A stretch of DNA of 64,000 nt from Candidatus Aminicenantota bacterium (GCA_017999365.1 JAGNLW010000001.1:876239-940238); one strand, 5' to 3'; positions 42,689-51,225 are shown, numbered from the stretch's first letter. Program-made: numbers and translations. The notes: generated by a model not told the origin, from the sequence alone.

Positions 42689-44458
42689 ATGACCGTCCGC
42701 CGATCCGTCGCCATCGCCGCCGTGGGGCTCATGCTCGGGCTGGGGATCGTCGCTTTCACCGTGCCCGCGGTCCCGCAGGAAAAACCGGCCGCCGCCCCGG
42801 CCGCGGACCGCCTGCAGTGGTTCCGCGAGGCCAAGTTCGGGCTGTTCATCCACTGGGGCGCCTACGCCATTCTCGGCCGCGAGGAGTGGGCCCGCCAGCT
42901 CCTGCAGATCCCCCGCGGCGAGTACCGGGACATGGCCCTGGGGTTCGACCCGGCCGCCTTCGATCCCGACGCCTGGGCGGCCCTGGCCAAGGAGGCCGGG
43001 GTCAGGTACGCCGTCATCACCTCCAAGCACCACGACGGCTTCGCCCTCTACGACAGCGCCCTCTCCGACTTCGACGTCAAGGCCGCCAAGTACGGCCGGG
43101 ACGTCCTCGGGCCGCTGGCCGCCTCGATGCGGCGGGCCGGCATCCCGCTCGGCTTCTATTACTCCATCATGGATTGGCATCACCCCGATTACCTGCCGCG
43201 CCGGCCGTGGGAGAAGGACCGCCCGGTCCGGGGCGCCGACTTCGGCCGGTACATGGATTTCGCGGCGGGCCAGCTCAGGGAGCTGGTCGCCAAGTACGAC
43301 CCGGCCGTGCTCTGGTTCGACGGCGAGTGGGAGCACTCGAACGAGGAGCAGCGGGCCTTCGCCATCGGGAAGACGCTCCTGGACATGAAGCCGGCGCTCC
43401 TCGTCAACGACCGCCTCTACCGCCGCGAGCCGGGTTACGGCGACTTCGGCACCCCGGAGAACTTCGTCCCGGCCACGGGCGTCCGCAACCCCGACGGCTC
43501 GCCGCGGCTGTGGGAAGCTTGCGTCACGATGAACTGGAACGGCTGGGGCTACAACCGCACCGAGACCGAGTTCCGCAGCGCCCCCCAGCTCATCCGCCAG
43601 CTCGTCGAGATCGTCAGCAAGGGCGGCAACCTGCTCCTCAACGTCGGGCCCGGCCCCGACGGGCGCATCCCCGAGGAGTTCGCGGTCCGGCTCCGGGCCA
43701 TCGGGACCTGGCTGCGGGCCAACGGCGAGGCCGTCTACGGGACCACGCCCAGCGTCTTCGAGCGGCTGCCCTTCTTCGGCCACTGCACGGTCAAGGGGCG
43801 GACCCTCTACCTCCACGTCATGGGCTGGCCGGGCGACGGCCGCCTCCGCCTGCCGGGGCTGAGGACGGACGTCCGGAAGGCCTACCTGCTGGCCGACCGG
43901 TCCAAGGCGCTGGCTTTCGGGCGCGACGGCAAGGACGTCGTCGTGAGGCTGCCGGCGCGGGCCCCCGACTTCGACGCGACGGTCGTCGCGGTCGAGCTGG
44001 CCGGCGATCCCGTCGTGGAGCCGTTCGCGATCGTCGCCGGGAAGGACGGGCGCGTCGAGCTGCCCGTCTTTCTGGCCGACCTGAGGTCGGAGATGGGCCA
44101 GCGCGCCTACCTCGACCACTTCTACCGGACGACCATGCTGGCCAACTGGCAGAACGTCAACGACTATCCGGAGTGGACGTTCACGACCGCGAAACCCGGG
44201 ACCTACGAGGTCCGGGCCTCGTACGCCAGCATGTGGGGCGGCGCGGCCGGCTACGTGGTCGAGATCGACGGGAAGACGCTGGCGGCGAAGACCGAGCCCT
44301 CGCCCAGCGTCTATTTCCCGGCGGCGTTCCCGGTCGGCCGGGTCGAGCTCGGCGCCGGCCGGCATACGCTCCGCGTCCGCGTCACCGCCGTCGTCAACAA
44401 CCACGCCATGAACCTGGAGAAGGTCGTCCTCGTCCCAACGGGAAGTGAATCCCGGTGA
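42689..44458 (+). CDS. Secreted GH29 alpha-L-fucosidase
   Basis: A protein of 589 residues with an N-terminal signal peptide (about 1-28). The GH29 catalytic barrel spans ~40-360. Typical sections are WFREAKFGLFIHWGAYAI, YAVITSKHHDGFALYDS, FYYSIMDWHHPDY, the nucleophile Asp in AVLWFDGEWEH, and VSKGGNLLLNVGPGPDG. A beta-sandwich region follows at ~360-450. The C-terminus (~460-589) looks like a carbohydrate-binding module (YEVRASYASMWGGAAGYVVE). It removes fucose from glycans outside the cytoplasm. The acid/base Glu cannot be identified with certainty, as is usual in this family. Confidence 0.93.
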   Translation: MTVRRSVAIAAVGLMLGLGIVAFTVPAVPQEKPAAAPAADRLQWFREAKFGLFIHWGAYAILGREEWARQLLQIPRGEYRDMALGFDPAAFDPDAWAALAKEAGVRYAVITSKHHDGFALYDSALSDFDVKAAKYGRDVLGPLAASMRRAGIPLGFYYSIMDWHHPDYLPRRPWEKDRPVRGADFGRYMDFAAGQLRELVAKYDPAVLWFDGEWEHSNEEQRAFAIGKTLLDMKPALLVNDRLYRREPGYGDFGTPENFVPATGVRNPDGSPRLWEACVTMNWNGWGYNRTETEFRSAPQLIRQLVEIVSKGGNLLLNVGPGPDGRIPEEFAVRLRAIGTWLRANGEAVYGTTPSVFERLPFFGHCTVKGRTLYLHVMGWPGDGRLRLPGLRTDVRKAYLLADRSKALAFGRDGKDVVVRLPARAPDFDATVVAVELAGDPVVEPFAIVAGKDGRVELPVFLADLRSEMGQRAYLDHFYRTTMLANWQNVNDYPEWTFTTAKPGTYEVRASYASMWGGAAGYVVEIDGKTLAAKTEPSPSVYFPAAFPVGRVELGAGRHTLRVRVTAVVNNHAMNLEKVVLVPTGSESR

Positions 44459-44493
44459 GAGGACCAGGCAGGACCGGGACGAAGCACCCGGAG

Positions 44494-44517
44494 TCCCGAT
44501 CCTGCGAAATATCGGGA
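44494..44517. other. 7-bp inverted repeat after the fucosidase gene
   Basis: TCCCGAT (44494-44500) pairs with ATCGGGA (44511-44517) around a ten-base loop, 36 bases beyond the GH29 stop. No T run follows on either strand, so it may be a Rho-assisted end or an mRNA 3' stabiliser. Confidence 0.3.
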
Positions 44518-44570
44518 AAAAGCCTCTTCTTATGATGCCTCCCGGCAAAGGGGGTCTGCGAAGAACACAG

Positions 44571-44605
44571 GAAATAGAAGGGCGGGCGGACCTTGCGGCC
44601 CGCCC
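44571..44605 (-). terminator. Rho-independent terminator of the secreted unknown gene
   Basis: On the minus strand an 8-bp G/C stem (GGGCGGGC at 44605-44598 with GCCCGCCC at 44587-44580, loop 10) is followed by TTCTATTTC (44579-44571). It lies about 43 bases after the stop at 44649. Confidence 0.6.
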
Positions 44606-44648
44606 CGGGGGATCGGGGCGCCGGCAACCGGGAAAGGGGCCGGCCCGG

Positions 44649-45227
44649 TCAGTCGAGGACGACGTCGCACTCGCCCGTGAGCGCGGGGTCCTTCGCGTCG
44701 CGGACCTTGATCGTCAGGCGGTCCCCCTTGGCGAAGCCGGGGTTCTTGAAGTAGAGCGGGGTCATGAAGCCGTTGAAGCCGAGCATGTAGGCCTCCTTGA
44801 CCGCGAGCGGGGCGCTGAGCGTGAGCGGGGGGAAGAAGCTCGAGGGCTCGGGGAACTGGTAGAGCCGGACCCAGGAGGAAATGATGCCCTCCTTGCCCAG
44901 CCTGCGGTAGAAGGACATGTCCCGGATCTCGCCGCGGTACTTGTCGCGCAGCTCCGACAGGGACAGCATGGGGATCTCCTGCCCCTTGTAGACCATGACC
45001 ACGTCCTTGGCCGCCACCCGGATGGGGACGTTCGGGTCCTTCGGGGCCAGGAAGCCGTAGAACATGACATACGGCTCCTTGAGGTCCTTGTTGACCAGGG
45101 CGGCGTCCACGGCCACGAGGATGGCCCCGCTCTCGTTGGAGAAGGCGCCCAGTCCGTGGTCGACCGTCTGGCCGTAGCCCAGGCCGGCCAGGGCCAGGAT
45201 GACCATCGCGTATCTCATGAGTTTCAT
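44649..45227 (-). CDS. Secreted protein of unknown function
   Basis: A protein of 192 residues beginning MKLMRYAMVILALAGLGYGQ, a cleavable signal peptide. The mature part is beta-rich with no recognised domain; notable segments are AVDAALVNKDLKEPYVMFYG, YRRLGKEGIISSWVRLYQFP and FFPPLTLSAPLAV. It contains one Cys near the C-terminus (GECDVVLD), so no disulfide pair. ATG at 45227 has ribosome site AAAGGAGA. It has its own terminator and a candidate sigma-54 promoter, so it is probably a single, regulated unit. I cannot assign a function. Confidence 0.75.
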   Translation of the reverse strand: MKLMRYAMVILALAGLGYGQTVDHGLGAFSNESGAILVAVDAALVNKDLKEPYVMFYGFLAPKDPNVPIRVAAKDVVMVYKGQEIPMLSLSELRDKYRGEIRDMSFYRRLGKEGIISSWVRLYQFPEPSSFFPPLTLSAPLAVKEAYMLGFNGFMTPLYFKNPGFAKGDRLTIKVRDAKDPALTGECDVVLD

Positions 45228-45273
45228 CTCGTTCTCCTTTCTGGCTCGCTTGCCGCGTGCCGACCTCCTTTTA

Positions 45274-45290
45274 TGCGCCCGGCGTGCCAA
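45274..45290 (-). promoter_or_regulatory. Candidate sigma-54 promoter
   Basis: Minus strand TTGGCACGCCGGGCGCA. The -24 box TTGGCACG is a perfect match to the sigma-54 consensus; after four bases the -12 box reads GCGCA instead of TTGCA, keeping the invariant GC at the correct spacing. It lies about 45 bases before the ATG at 45227. A sigma-54 activator is encoded at 41115-42569. Confidence 0.5.
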
Positions 45291-45300
45291 CTTCGCGGCC

Positions 45301-45367
45301 GGGCCGCGAGGATGGCCGGCCGCGGCCCCGGGGCGGAGATGTCCGCCGGGGAGGACAGCCTGTCCTC
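45301..45367. repeat. Three consecutive perfect hairpins
   Basis: GGGCCGCG/CGCGGCCC (45301-45308 with 45321-45328), GGCGGA/TCCGCC (45332-45337 with 45342-45347, loop GATG) and GAGGACA/TGTCCTC (45351-45357 with 45361-45367, loop GCC). They lie in the 385-base region between divergent genes. The rest of that region holds the repeat arm, a promoter and a leader; no small gene was recognised in it. Confidence 0.5.
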
Positions 45368-45416
45368 ATTTCCTACGGTTTAAGTAGGGTTTAGGGGCTT
45401 GGGGCGGAAAAAGGGG

Positions 45417-45435
45417 AACGGGTATCATGTCCCCC
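45417..45435. repeat. Single arm of the GGGGACATGATACC palindromic repeat
   Basis: The sequence around AACGGGTATCATGTCCCCC matches the right arm of the pair at 17130-17163, including an A-rich flank before it and CATTT after it. No complementary arm was found nearby. It ends 12 bases before the -35 box of the next promoter. Confidence 0.7.
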
Positions 45436-45447
45436 ATTTCAGGCGGG

Positions 45448-45477
45448 TTGAAATGGCCCTCCCCTTTCTAATAGAAT
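45448..45477 (+). promoter_or_regulatory. Promoter of the Tat-isomerase/Gfo operon
   Basis: TTGAAA (45448-45453), 18-base spacer, TAGAAT (45472-45477). The predicted leader is about 130 bases and includes a perfect 7-bp hairpin (CCTTCCC/GGGAAGG, 45519-45525 with 45531-45537), giving room for post-transcriptional control. Confidence 0.6.
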
Positions 45478-45612
45478 CGCCCTGTCGTGGCCGCACCGAG
45501 GACCCTCCGCGCGAAGCGCCTTCCCCCGCCGGGAAGGACCCCCCGTCGCTCGCCCTGACCGGGCTTTCGGAGTCCGTCCGCCGGCCGGCCCCATCTCGAC
45601 GAGGAGGGGAAC

Positions 45613-46560
45613 GTGGCGAAACACGGATCGGCATCGACCAGGCGGGACTTCATCCGGACGGTCGGGGCGGGAGCGGCCGGCGCCGTCCTGGGGCCCCTCG
45701 GAGCGGCCGGCGCCGCCGCCCAGGCCCGACCGAACGCGGACAAGGGCGGCGCTTTCAAGCTCAAGTACGCCCCCGGATTGGGAGTCTTCGAAGCGAGCGC
45801 GGGCAAGAAGCCCCTCGACCAGCTCAAGGCCCTGGCCGGGCACGGCTTCACGGCCTGGTTCGACAACGGCCTGAACAGCCGGCCGGCGGCCGAGCAGGAG
45901 GCCCTGGCCCGCGAGTCGGAGCGGCTCGGCCTGGCCATCGGCCCGTTCGTCGTCTCGGCCGAGTTCGGCAACGCGACCTTCGTCCTGCCCGACAAGGCCT
46001 TCCGCGAGGCCCTGGCCGCCAAGCTCCGTGACGCCGTCGAGGTGGCCAAGCGGACCGGCTGCCGGCTGGCCCTGCTCGTTCCCGGCCGCTACGACCAGCG
46101 GCTCGACTGGGACTACCAGACGGCCAACGTCGTCGAGCACCTCAAGTGGTGCGCCGGGATCGTCGAGCCGGCCGGGGTCGCCCTGGTCCTCGAGCCTCTC
46201 AATCCCAAGGACCACCCGGGCCTGTTCCTGACCAAGATGTCCCAAGCCTACCAGATCGTCAAGGCCGTCGCCAGCCCGTCGGTCAAGATCCTCGACGACA
46301 TGTACCACCAGCAGATCACCGAGGGCAACATCATCCCCAACATCGACGCCTGCTGGGACGAGATCGCCTCCTTCCACGTCGGCGATTCGCCGGGGCGGCG
46401 GGAGCCGGGCACGGGCGAGATGAATTACCGCAACATCTTCAGGCACCTCCACGGCAAGGGCTACACGGGCGTTCTCTGCCTCGAGCACGGCCTGAGCCGC
46501 AAGGGCCTCGAGGGCGAGAAGGCCCTGGTCGCGGCCTACCGCGACGCCGACGGGTTCTGA
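45613..46560 (+). CDS. Tat-exported sugar isomerase/epimerase-like TIM barrel
   Basis: A protein of 315 residues. The twin-arginine signal STRRDFIRTVGAG is at the N-terminus, followed by an Ala-rich hydrophobic stretch. The mature part is a xylose-isomerase-like TIM barrel related to hydroxypyruvate isomerases. Metal-ligand segments are VLEPLNP (Glu), ILDDMYHQQ (Asp and His), SFHVGDSPGR (His) and LCLEHGLSRKG (Glu). Export of a folded metal enzyme by Tat is unusual for this family but recurs in bacteria that modify sugars outside the cytoplasm. The GTG start has the ribosome site GAGGAGGGG. Two Tat-Gfo genes follow in the same direction. Confidence 0.82.
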   Translation: MAKHGSASTRRDFIRTVGAGAAGAVLGPLGAAGAAAQARPNADKGGAFKLKYAPGLGVFEASAGKKPLDQLKALAGHGFTAWFDNGLNSRPAAEQEALARESERLGLAIGPFVVSAEFGNATFVLPDKAFREALAAKLRDAVEVAKRTGCRLALLVPGRYDQRLDWDYQTANVVEHLKWCAGIVEPAGVALVLEPLNPKDHPGLFLTKMSQAYQIVKAVASPSVKILDDMYHQQITEGNIIPNIDACWDEIASFHVGDSPGRREPGTGEMNYRNIFRHLHGKGYTGVLCLEHGLSRKGLEGEKALVAAYRDADGF

Positions 46561-46573
46561 AAGGAGCACGATC

Positions 46574-47857
46574 ATGGACGAGAAACGCGACAACGGACTG
46601 ACCCGCAGGGACTTCATCAAGACGGCTTCGACGGCCTCCGTGGCCGCCCTCGCGGCCGCCGTGGCCGGCACGCAGGGGCGCTGCGCCGGCGGCTCCGACA
46701 CGATCCGCATCGGCGTCATCGGCGCCGGCGGCCGCGGCACGGGCGCGGCCATCGACGCCGTCAACGCGGCCCCGGGAGTGGAGATCGTGGCCCTCTACGA
46801 CCCGTTCCAGGACCGCGTCGACCGGGCCCTCCAGACGCTCCGGGAGAAGGTCCCGGCCGCCGTCAAGGTCACCCCGGAGACCTGCTTCACGGGCCTCGAC
46901 GGCTACAGGAAGCTCCTGGCCATCCGGAACATCAATTACATCGTCACGGCCGCGCCGCCCGGCTTCCGGCCCCTCCACCTCGAGGCGGCGGTCAAGGCCG
47001 GCAAGCACGTCTTCATGGAGAAGCCGGTGGCCGTCGATCCGGTCGGCGTGCGCTCGGTCATCGCCAGCGCGGAGCTGGCCGCGAAGAAGGGCCTCGGCAT
47101 CGTCGCCGGCACCCAGCGCCGCCACCAGACGCGCTACCTCGAGACCCTCAAGCGCGTCCACGACGGGGCCATCGGCGAGATCGTCGGCGGGCAGTGCTAC
47201 TGGAACCAGGGCGAGCTCTGGGTCATCCCCAAGACCGCCGAGATGAGCGAGATGGAGTGGCAGTGCCGCAACTGGCTCTACTTCTCCTGGACCTCGGGCG
47301 ACCACATCGTCGAACAGCACGTCCACAACATCGACGTCATGAACTGGGCCCTCGGCGCCAACCCCGTCAAGGTCATGGCCATGGGCGGGCGCCAGGTCCG
47401 GACGGCCCCCGAGTACGGCAACATCTTCGACCACTTCGCCGTCGAGTTCGAGTATCCGAACGGCGTCCGGGTGGCCAGCCAGTGCCGCCAGATCAAGGGC
47501 TGCGCCGACCGGGTCGAGGAGAAGATCGTCGGCGCCAAGGGCCACGCCTTCGGCTACGGCGAGATCTCGGGGCCGAACGCCTGGAAGTTCGAGGCCGACG
47601 AGCCCAATCCCTACGTCGTCGAGCACACGGACCTCATCGCGAGCATCCGGGCGGGCAAGCCCCTCAACGAGGGCCGGCGCATCGCCGAGAGCACGCTCTG
47701 CGCCATCATGGGCCGCATGAGCGCCTACACCGGCCGGGCCATCTCCTGGGACTGGGCCATGAACGCCTCCAAGCTCGATCTCTTCCCGAAAGTGCTCGCG
47801 CTCGGCCCGAACCCGGTCGACCCGGTGGCTGTCCCCGGCGTGACGCCGCTCGTCTGA
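46574..47857 (+). CDS. Tat-exported Gfo/Idh/MocA-family oxidoreductase (first)
   Basis: A protein of 427 residues. The Tat signal is LTRRDFIKTASTASVAALAA. An NAD(P)-binding Rossmann fold starts at IRIGVIGAGGRGTG, and the family's EKP motif is KHVFMEKPVAVDPVGV. The C-terminal domain contains TQRRHQTRYLETLKRVHDG, the QHVHNIDVMNWALGANPVK segment, and a late NPYVVEHTDLIASIRAGKPL. Members oxidise or reduce sugars, inositols or their glycosides with NAD(P). Exported members such as glucose-fructose oxidoreductase hold the cofactor tightly and cycle it between two sugars. It begins 13 bases after the isomerase gene. Confidence 0.88.
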   Translation: MDEKRDNGLTRRDFIKTASTASVAALAAAVAGTQGRCAGGSDTIRIGVIGAGGRGTGAAIDAVNAAPGVEIVALYDPFQDRVDRALQTLREKVPAAVKVTPETCFTGLDGYRKLLAIRNINYIVTAAPPGFRPLHLEAAVKAGKHVFMEKPVAVDPVGVRSVIASAELAAKKGLGIVAGTQRRHQTRYLETLKRVHDGAIGEIVGGQCYWNQGELWVIPKTAEMSEMEWQCRNWLYFSWTSGDHIVEQHVHNIDVMNWALGANPVKVMAMGGRQVRTAPEYGNIFDHFAVEFEYPNGVRVASQCRQIKGCADRVEEKIVGAKGHAFGYGEISGPNAWKFEADEPNPYVVEHTDLIASIRAGKPLNEGRRIAESTLCAIMGRMSAYTGRAISWDWAMNASKLDLFPKVLALGPNPVDPVAVPGVTPLV

Positions 47858-47894
47858 GCGGGGGACGCGGAACGCAGGACGAGGAGGACACGAC

Positions 47895-49232
47895 ATGAGC
47901 GAACGGCGCACAAAGATGGACCGGCGGGAATTCCTGCGCAAGGCCGCGGCCGGCGGGGCCGCGGCGATCGCCGGGGCGGCCGGCTTCCCGACCATCGTCA
48001 AGGCCTCGGCCCTGGGCCGGGACGGGGCCGTCGCGGCCTCGGACCGCATCGTCATGGCCGGCATCGGCTTCGGCATGCAGGGCCCCTCGAACATGGCCGA
48101 TTTCCTCGAGAAGCCGGAGGTCCAGTGGGTGGCCGTCTGCGACCTCGACACCGAGCCCCTGGCCATGGCCAAGGGCATGGCCGACAAGAAATACGGCAAC
48201 AAGAGCTGCGCGACCTACCGCGACTTCCGCGAGCTCTTCCTCCGCAAGGACCTCGACGCCGTGTCCATCGCCGTGCCCGACCATTGGCACGCCATCCTGG
48301 CCATCTCGGCCCTGAGGGCCGGGCTCGACGTCTTCGGCGAGAAGCCCCTGACCCACACCCTGCGCGAGGGCCGGGCCCTGTGCGACGCCGTCAAGCGCTA
48401 CGGCCGGGTCTGGCAGACGGGATCCTGGCAGCGTTCGGTCGAGAACTTCCACCAGGCCGCGGAGCTCGTCCGCAACGGCCGCATCGGGAAGATCAAGCGG
48501 ATCGAGGTCGGCCTGCCCCAGGGGCACTACGACTTCGCCGGGACCTTCGGCCAGGAGGCGCTCGTCGCGCCGCCCAAGAACCTCGACTACGAGACCTGGA
48601 TCGGGCCGGCCCCCTGGTGGCCCTATTGCAAGGCCCGCGTCCACATGAACTGGCGCTGGAACATGGACTTCGGGGGCGGCCAGTACATGGATTGGATCGG
48701 CCACCACCTCGACATCGCCCACTGGGGCATGGGCTGGGACGAGACCGGCCCGGTCGAGATCGAGGCCGAGGGCGAGTACCCGGCGTCGGGCATCTACAAC
48801 AGCCCGACGCGGTACCACGTCCGGGCCAAGTACGCCGACGGGACGCCCATGGTCCTGGCCGGCGGCCACGACGAGATCTGGAGCGGCACCAAGTGGATCG
48901 GCGAGTACGGCTGGATCTGGGTCGACCGCGGCCAGTTCGAGACCGAGCCGGCCGGCCTCAAGCGCGAGGTCATCGGTCCGGAGGAGGTCCGGCTCTACAA
49001 GAGCCGCGACCATTGGCAGAACTTCCTGGACTGCGTGAAGAGCCGGGGGCGGACCATCGCCCCGGCCGAGACGGCCCACCGCTCGGCCAGCGTCGGCCAC
49101 CTCGGCGTCATCGCCATGGAGGTCGGCCGCAAGATCAAATGGGATCCGGTCACCGAGACCATCATCGGCGATCCCGAGGCCGAGCGCCTGCTCGGCCATT
49201 CCTACCGCAAGCCCTGGCAGCTGCCGGAGTGA
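47895..49232 (+). CDS. Tat-exported Gfo/Idh/MocA-family oxidoreductase (second)
   Basis: A protein of 445 residues. The Tat signal is MDRREFLRKAAAGGAAAIAG. The Rossmann motif (IVMAGIGFGMQGPSNMADFL) and EKP motif (DVFGEKPLTHTLREGRALCD) are present, followed by WQTGSWQRSVENFHQAAELV. The aromatic-rich active-site region includes YETWIGPAPWWPYCKARVHM and MDWIGHHLDIAHWGMGWDE. This subgroup is larger and differs from the first copy, so the two probably act on different substrates or in sequence. Ribosome site GAGGAGG lies 9 bases upstream. It is followed after 11 bases by the HEAT-repeat gene. Confidence 0.88.
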   Translation: MSERRTKMDRREFLRKAAAGGAAAIAGAAGFPTIVKASALGRDGAVAASDRIVMAGIGFGMQGPSNMADFLEKPEVQWVAVCDLDTEPLAMAKGMADKKYGNKSCATYRDFRELFLRKDLDAVSIAVPDHWHAILAISALRAGLDVFGEKPLTHTLREGRALCDAVKRYGRVWQTGSWQRSVENFHQAAELVRNGRIGKIKRIEVGLPQGHYDFAGTFGQEALVAPPKNLDYETWIGPAPWWPYCKARVHMNWRWNMDFGGGQYMDWIGHHLDIAHWGMGWDETGPVEIEAEGEYPASGIYNSPTRYHVRAKYADGTPMVLAGGHDEIWSGTKWIGEYGWIWVDRGQFETEPAGLKREVIGPEEVRLYKSRDHWQNFLDCVKSRGRTIAPAETAHRSASVGHLGVIAMEVGRKIKWDPVTETIIGDPEAERLLGHSYRKPWQLPE

Positions 49233-49243
49233 GGAGAGCCAAG

Positions 49244-51223
49244 ATGAAGAACACGAACAGGCTCATCGTCCTCGCGGCTCTCGTCGTCTCGGCATCGCTG
49301 GCGCTCCTGGCCGCCCCCGCGGCCGGTCAGGTGGGCGATGGCATGAGTTTGATCTACGATCCGCTGGACGCCATCCTGAAAGACCTTCAGACCTACGACA
49401 CTTCGGACACCGGCCCGGCCATGCGGCTGCACGCCTACGTCTTCGCCCACAAGGACGACCCGGCGTCCCGCCGGGCGACCGAAGCGGCTCTCGTCGCGTT
49501 CGTCCAGGGCGCCCCGGCTCCCGCCGGCCTGATGGCCGCCTGCCGCTCGCTCTCGCTCATCGGCGGTCCCGAGTCCGTGCCGGTCCTGGCTGGCCTGGCG
49601 CTCAAGCCGGAGACGACGGACCCCGCGCGGTACGCCCTCGAACGGATCCCGGGACCCGAAGCCGACCAGGCCTTATTGGGACTGCTCGACCGGACCGCCG
49701 GCGCCGTCCGCCGCGGCGTCGTCTTCTCGCTCGGCGCGAGGCGGAGCGCGGCCTCGGTGCCGGCCCTGGCCCGGCAGGCCGCGGGCAAGGACGCGTCGCT
49801 CGCCGCCGATGCGATCAAGGCGTTGGGAAAGATCGGAGGCGCGGAAGCGGTCAAGGCCCTGACCGGCATTCTCGGGAATTCGGCGCCCGCGCTGAAGACG
49901 GAGGCGGCCTCGGCCCTGCTTTACGCCGCCGAAAGGGCGCTCGCGGCCGGCGACAAGGCCGGCGCGGCCGCCGTCTATGACAAGGTCTTCTCGGCCAACG
50001 TGTCGCCGGCCGCGCGGCGGGCGGCCTTCCAGGGACGGATCGCCGCGGGCCCCGAGCCCAAGGGACTGATCCTCAAGGCCTTGACGGGCAAGGACGCGTC
50101 GCTCTACGAGCCGGCCCTGGCCGCGGTGCCCGATCATATCGGCGCGGACGAGATCGGCCGGATCGCCGATCTCGCGGACAAACTGCCCGTCCCGGCCCAG
50201 GTCCAGATGACGACCCTGTTGGCGCGATACCCCGCGGAGACCGCCAGGCCCTATCTGCTCAAGACGGCTGAAAGCCCGTCGCCCGACGTCCGGTCGGCCG
50301 CGCTGCGGGCGCTGGCCGCCGCCGGCGACGGCAAGACGGTCCTCTTCCTGGCCAACAAGGCGGCCCGGACGGCCGGGGCCGAACAGGACGCCGCCCGCGA
50401 GGCCCTGGCCCGGATGAAGGGTCTCGACGTCGACGCGGCGGTCCTCGAGCACCTCGGCAAGGCCGGCGACGACGCGGTCAAGGCCGAGCTCGTCAGGGCG
50501 GCCGGGGCGCGGCGCGTCGCCGGGGCCAAGACCGCCCTCATGGCCCTCGTCGCGTCCGGCGCGCCTGGACTCAAGGCCCGGGCCGCGGCCGCCCTTCAGA
50601 CGCTGGCCGGCCAGGCCGACATCCCGGCCCTGCTCGACCTTCTCGGCGGCCTCGAGGACGAGACGGCCCGCGAGGCCCTGCAGGACACGGTCGCCGCGGC
50701 GGCCCGGACGAATCCCCGGGAGCTGGCCCGCGCCGGCGAGGTCGAAGCCCGTTTGGCGACGGAGAAGGACCCCGGAAAGAGGGCCGACCTGTTGCGCGTC
50801 CTGGGCAAGATCGGCGACGACTCGGCCCTACCGCTCGTCCGGGCGGCCCGGTCCGACGCCGCCGAGGCCGTCGTCGACGCCGCCGTCCGGGCCCTGGCCG
50901 ATTGGCCGACCCCGGCCGCCCGCGACGACGTCTTCGACGTGGCCCGGACCGCGCTCGTCCTCAACCACCGGGTCCTGGCCATGCGGGCCTACATCCGCAT
51001 GATCGGGCTCGAGCCGTACCGCTCGCCCGAGGGCGCCGCGGCCGACCTGCTCAGGGTCCTGGCCCTGTCGCCGCGGCCGGAGGAGAAAAAGCTCGTTTTG
51101 GGACTGCTCGGCCGCTTCCCCTGCGTCACGTCGCTCAAGGCGGCCGAGTCCCTCCTGGCCGACCCGACCGTCGCGGCCGAGGCCAAGCTGGCCGCCGACC
51201 GCATCCGCAAAGCCTTGAAATAG
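49244..51223 (+). CDS. Secreted HEAT-repeat protein
   Basis: A protein of 659 residues. Signal peptide at 1-29 (NTNRLIVLAALVVSASLALL, cleavage near AAGQ). The rest is composed of about 15 degenerate HEAT-like helical repeats, for example SAASVPALARQAAGKDASLA and SPDVRSAALRALAAAGDGKT. Such alpha-solenoids are protein-interaction scaffolds. Secreted HEAT proteins often accompany heme or sugar-oxidising enzymes in environmental bacteria, but no partner domain is fused here. It follows the second Tat-Gfo gene with its own ribosome site GAGGAGAG and ends just before a palindromic repeat. Confidence 0.8.
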   Translation: MKNTNRLIVLAALVVSASLALLAAPAAGQVGDGMSLIYDPLDAILKDLQTYDTSDTGPAMRLHAYVFAHKDDPASRRATEAALVAFVQGAPAPAGLMAACRSLSLIGGPESVPVLAGLALKPETTDPARYALERIPGPEADQALLGLLDRTAGAVRRGVVFSLGARRSAASVPALARQAAGKDASLAADAIKALGKIGGAEAVKALTGILGNSAPALKTEAASALLYAAERALAAGDKAGAAAVYDKVFSANVSPAARRAAFQGRIAAGPEPKGLILKALTGKDASLYEPALAAVPDHIGADEIGRIADLADKLPVPAQVQMTTLLARYPAETARPYLLKTAESPSPDVRSAALRALAAAGDGKTVLFLANKAARTAGAEQDAAREALARMKGLDVDAAVLEHLGKAGDDAVKAELVRAAGARRVAGAKTALMALVASGAPGLKARAAAALQTLAGQADIPALLDLLGGLEDETAREALQDTVAAAARTNPRELARAGEVEARLATEKDPGKRADLLRVLGKIGDDSALPLVRAARSDAAEAVVDAAVRALADWPTPAARDDVFDVARTALVLNHRVLAMRAYIRMIGLEPYRSPEGAAADLLRVLALSPRPEEKKLVLGLLGRFPCVTSLKAAESLLADPTVAAEAKLAADRIRKALK

Positions 51224-51225
51224 AC

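Noticed and set aside
45399..46031. A 210-codon plus-strand frame starting in the repeat arm
   Set aside because: Out of frame with the Tat-isomerase that occupies the region; starts upstream of the promoter and has shadow composition.
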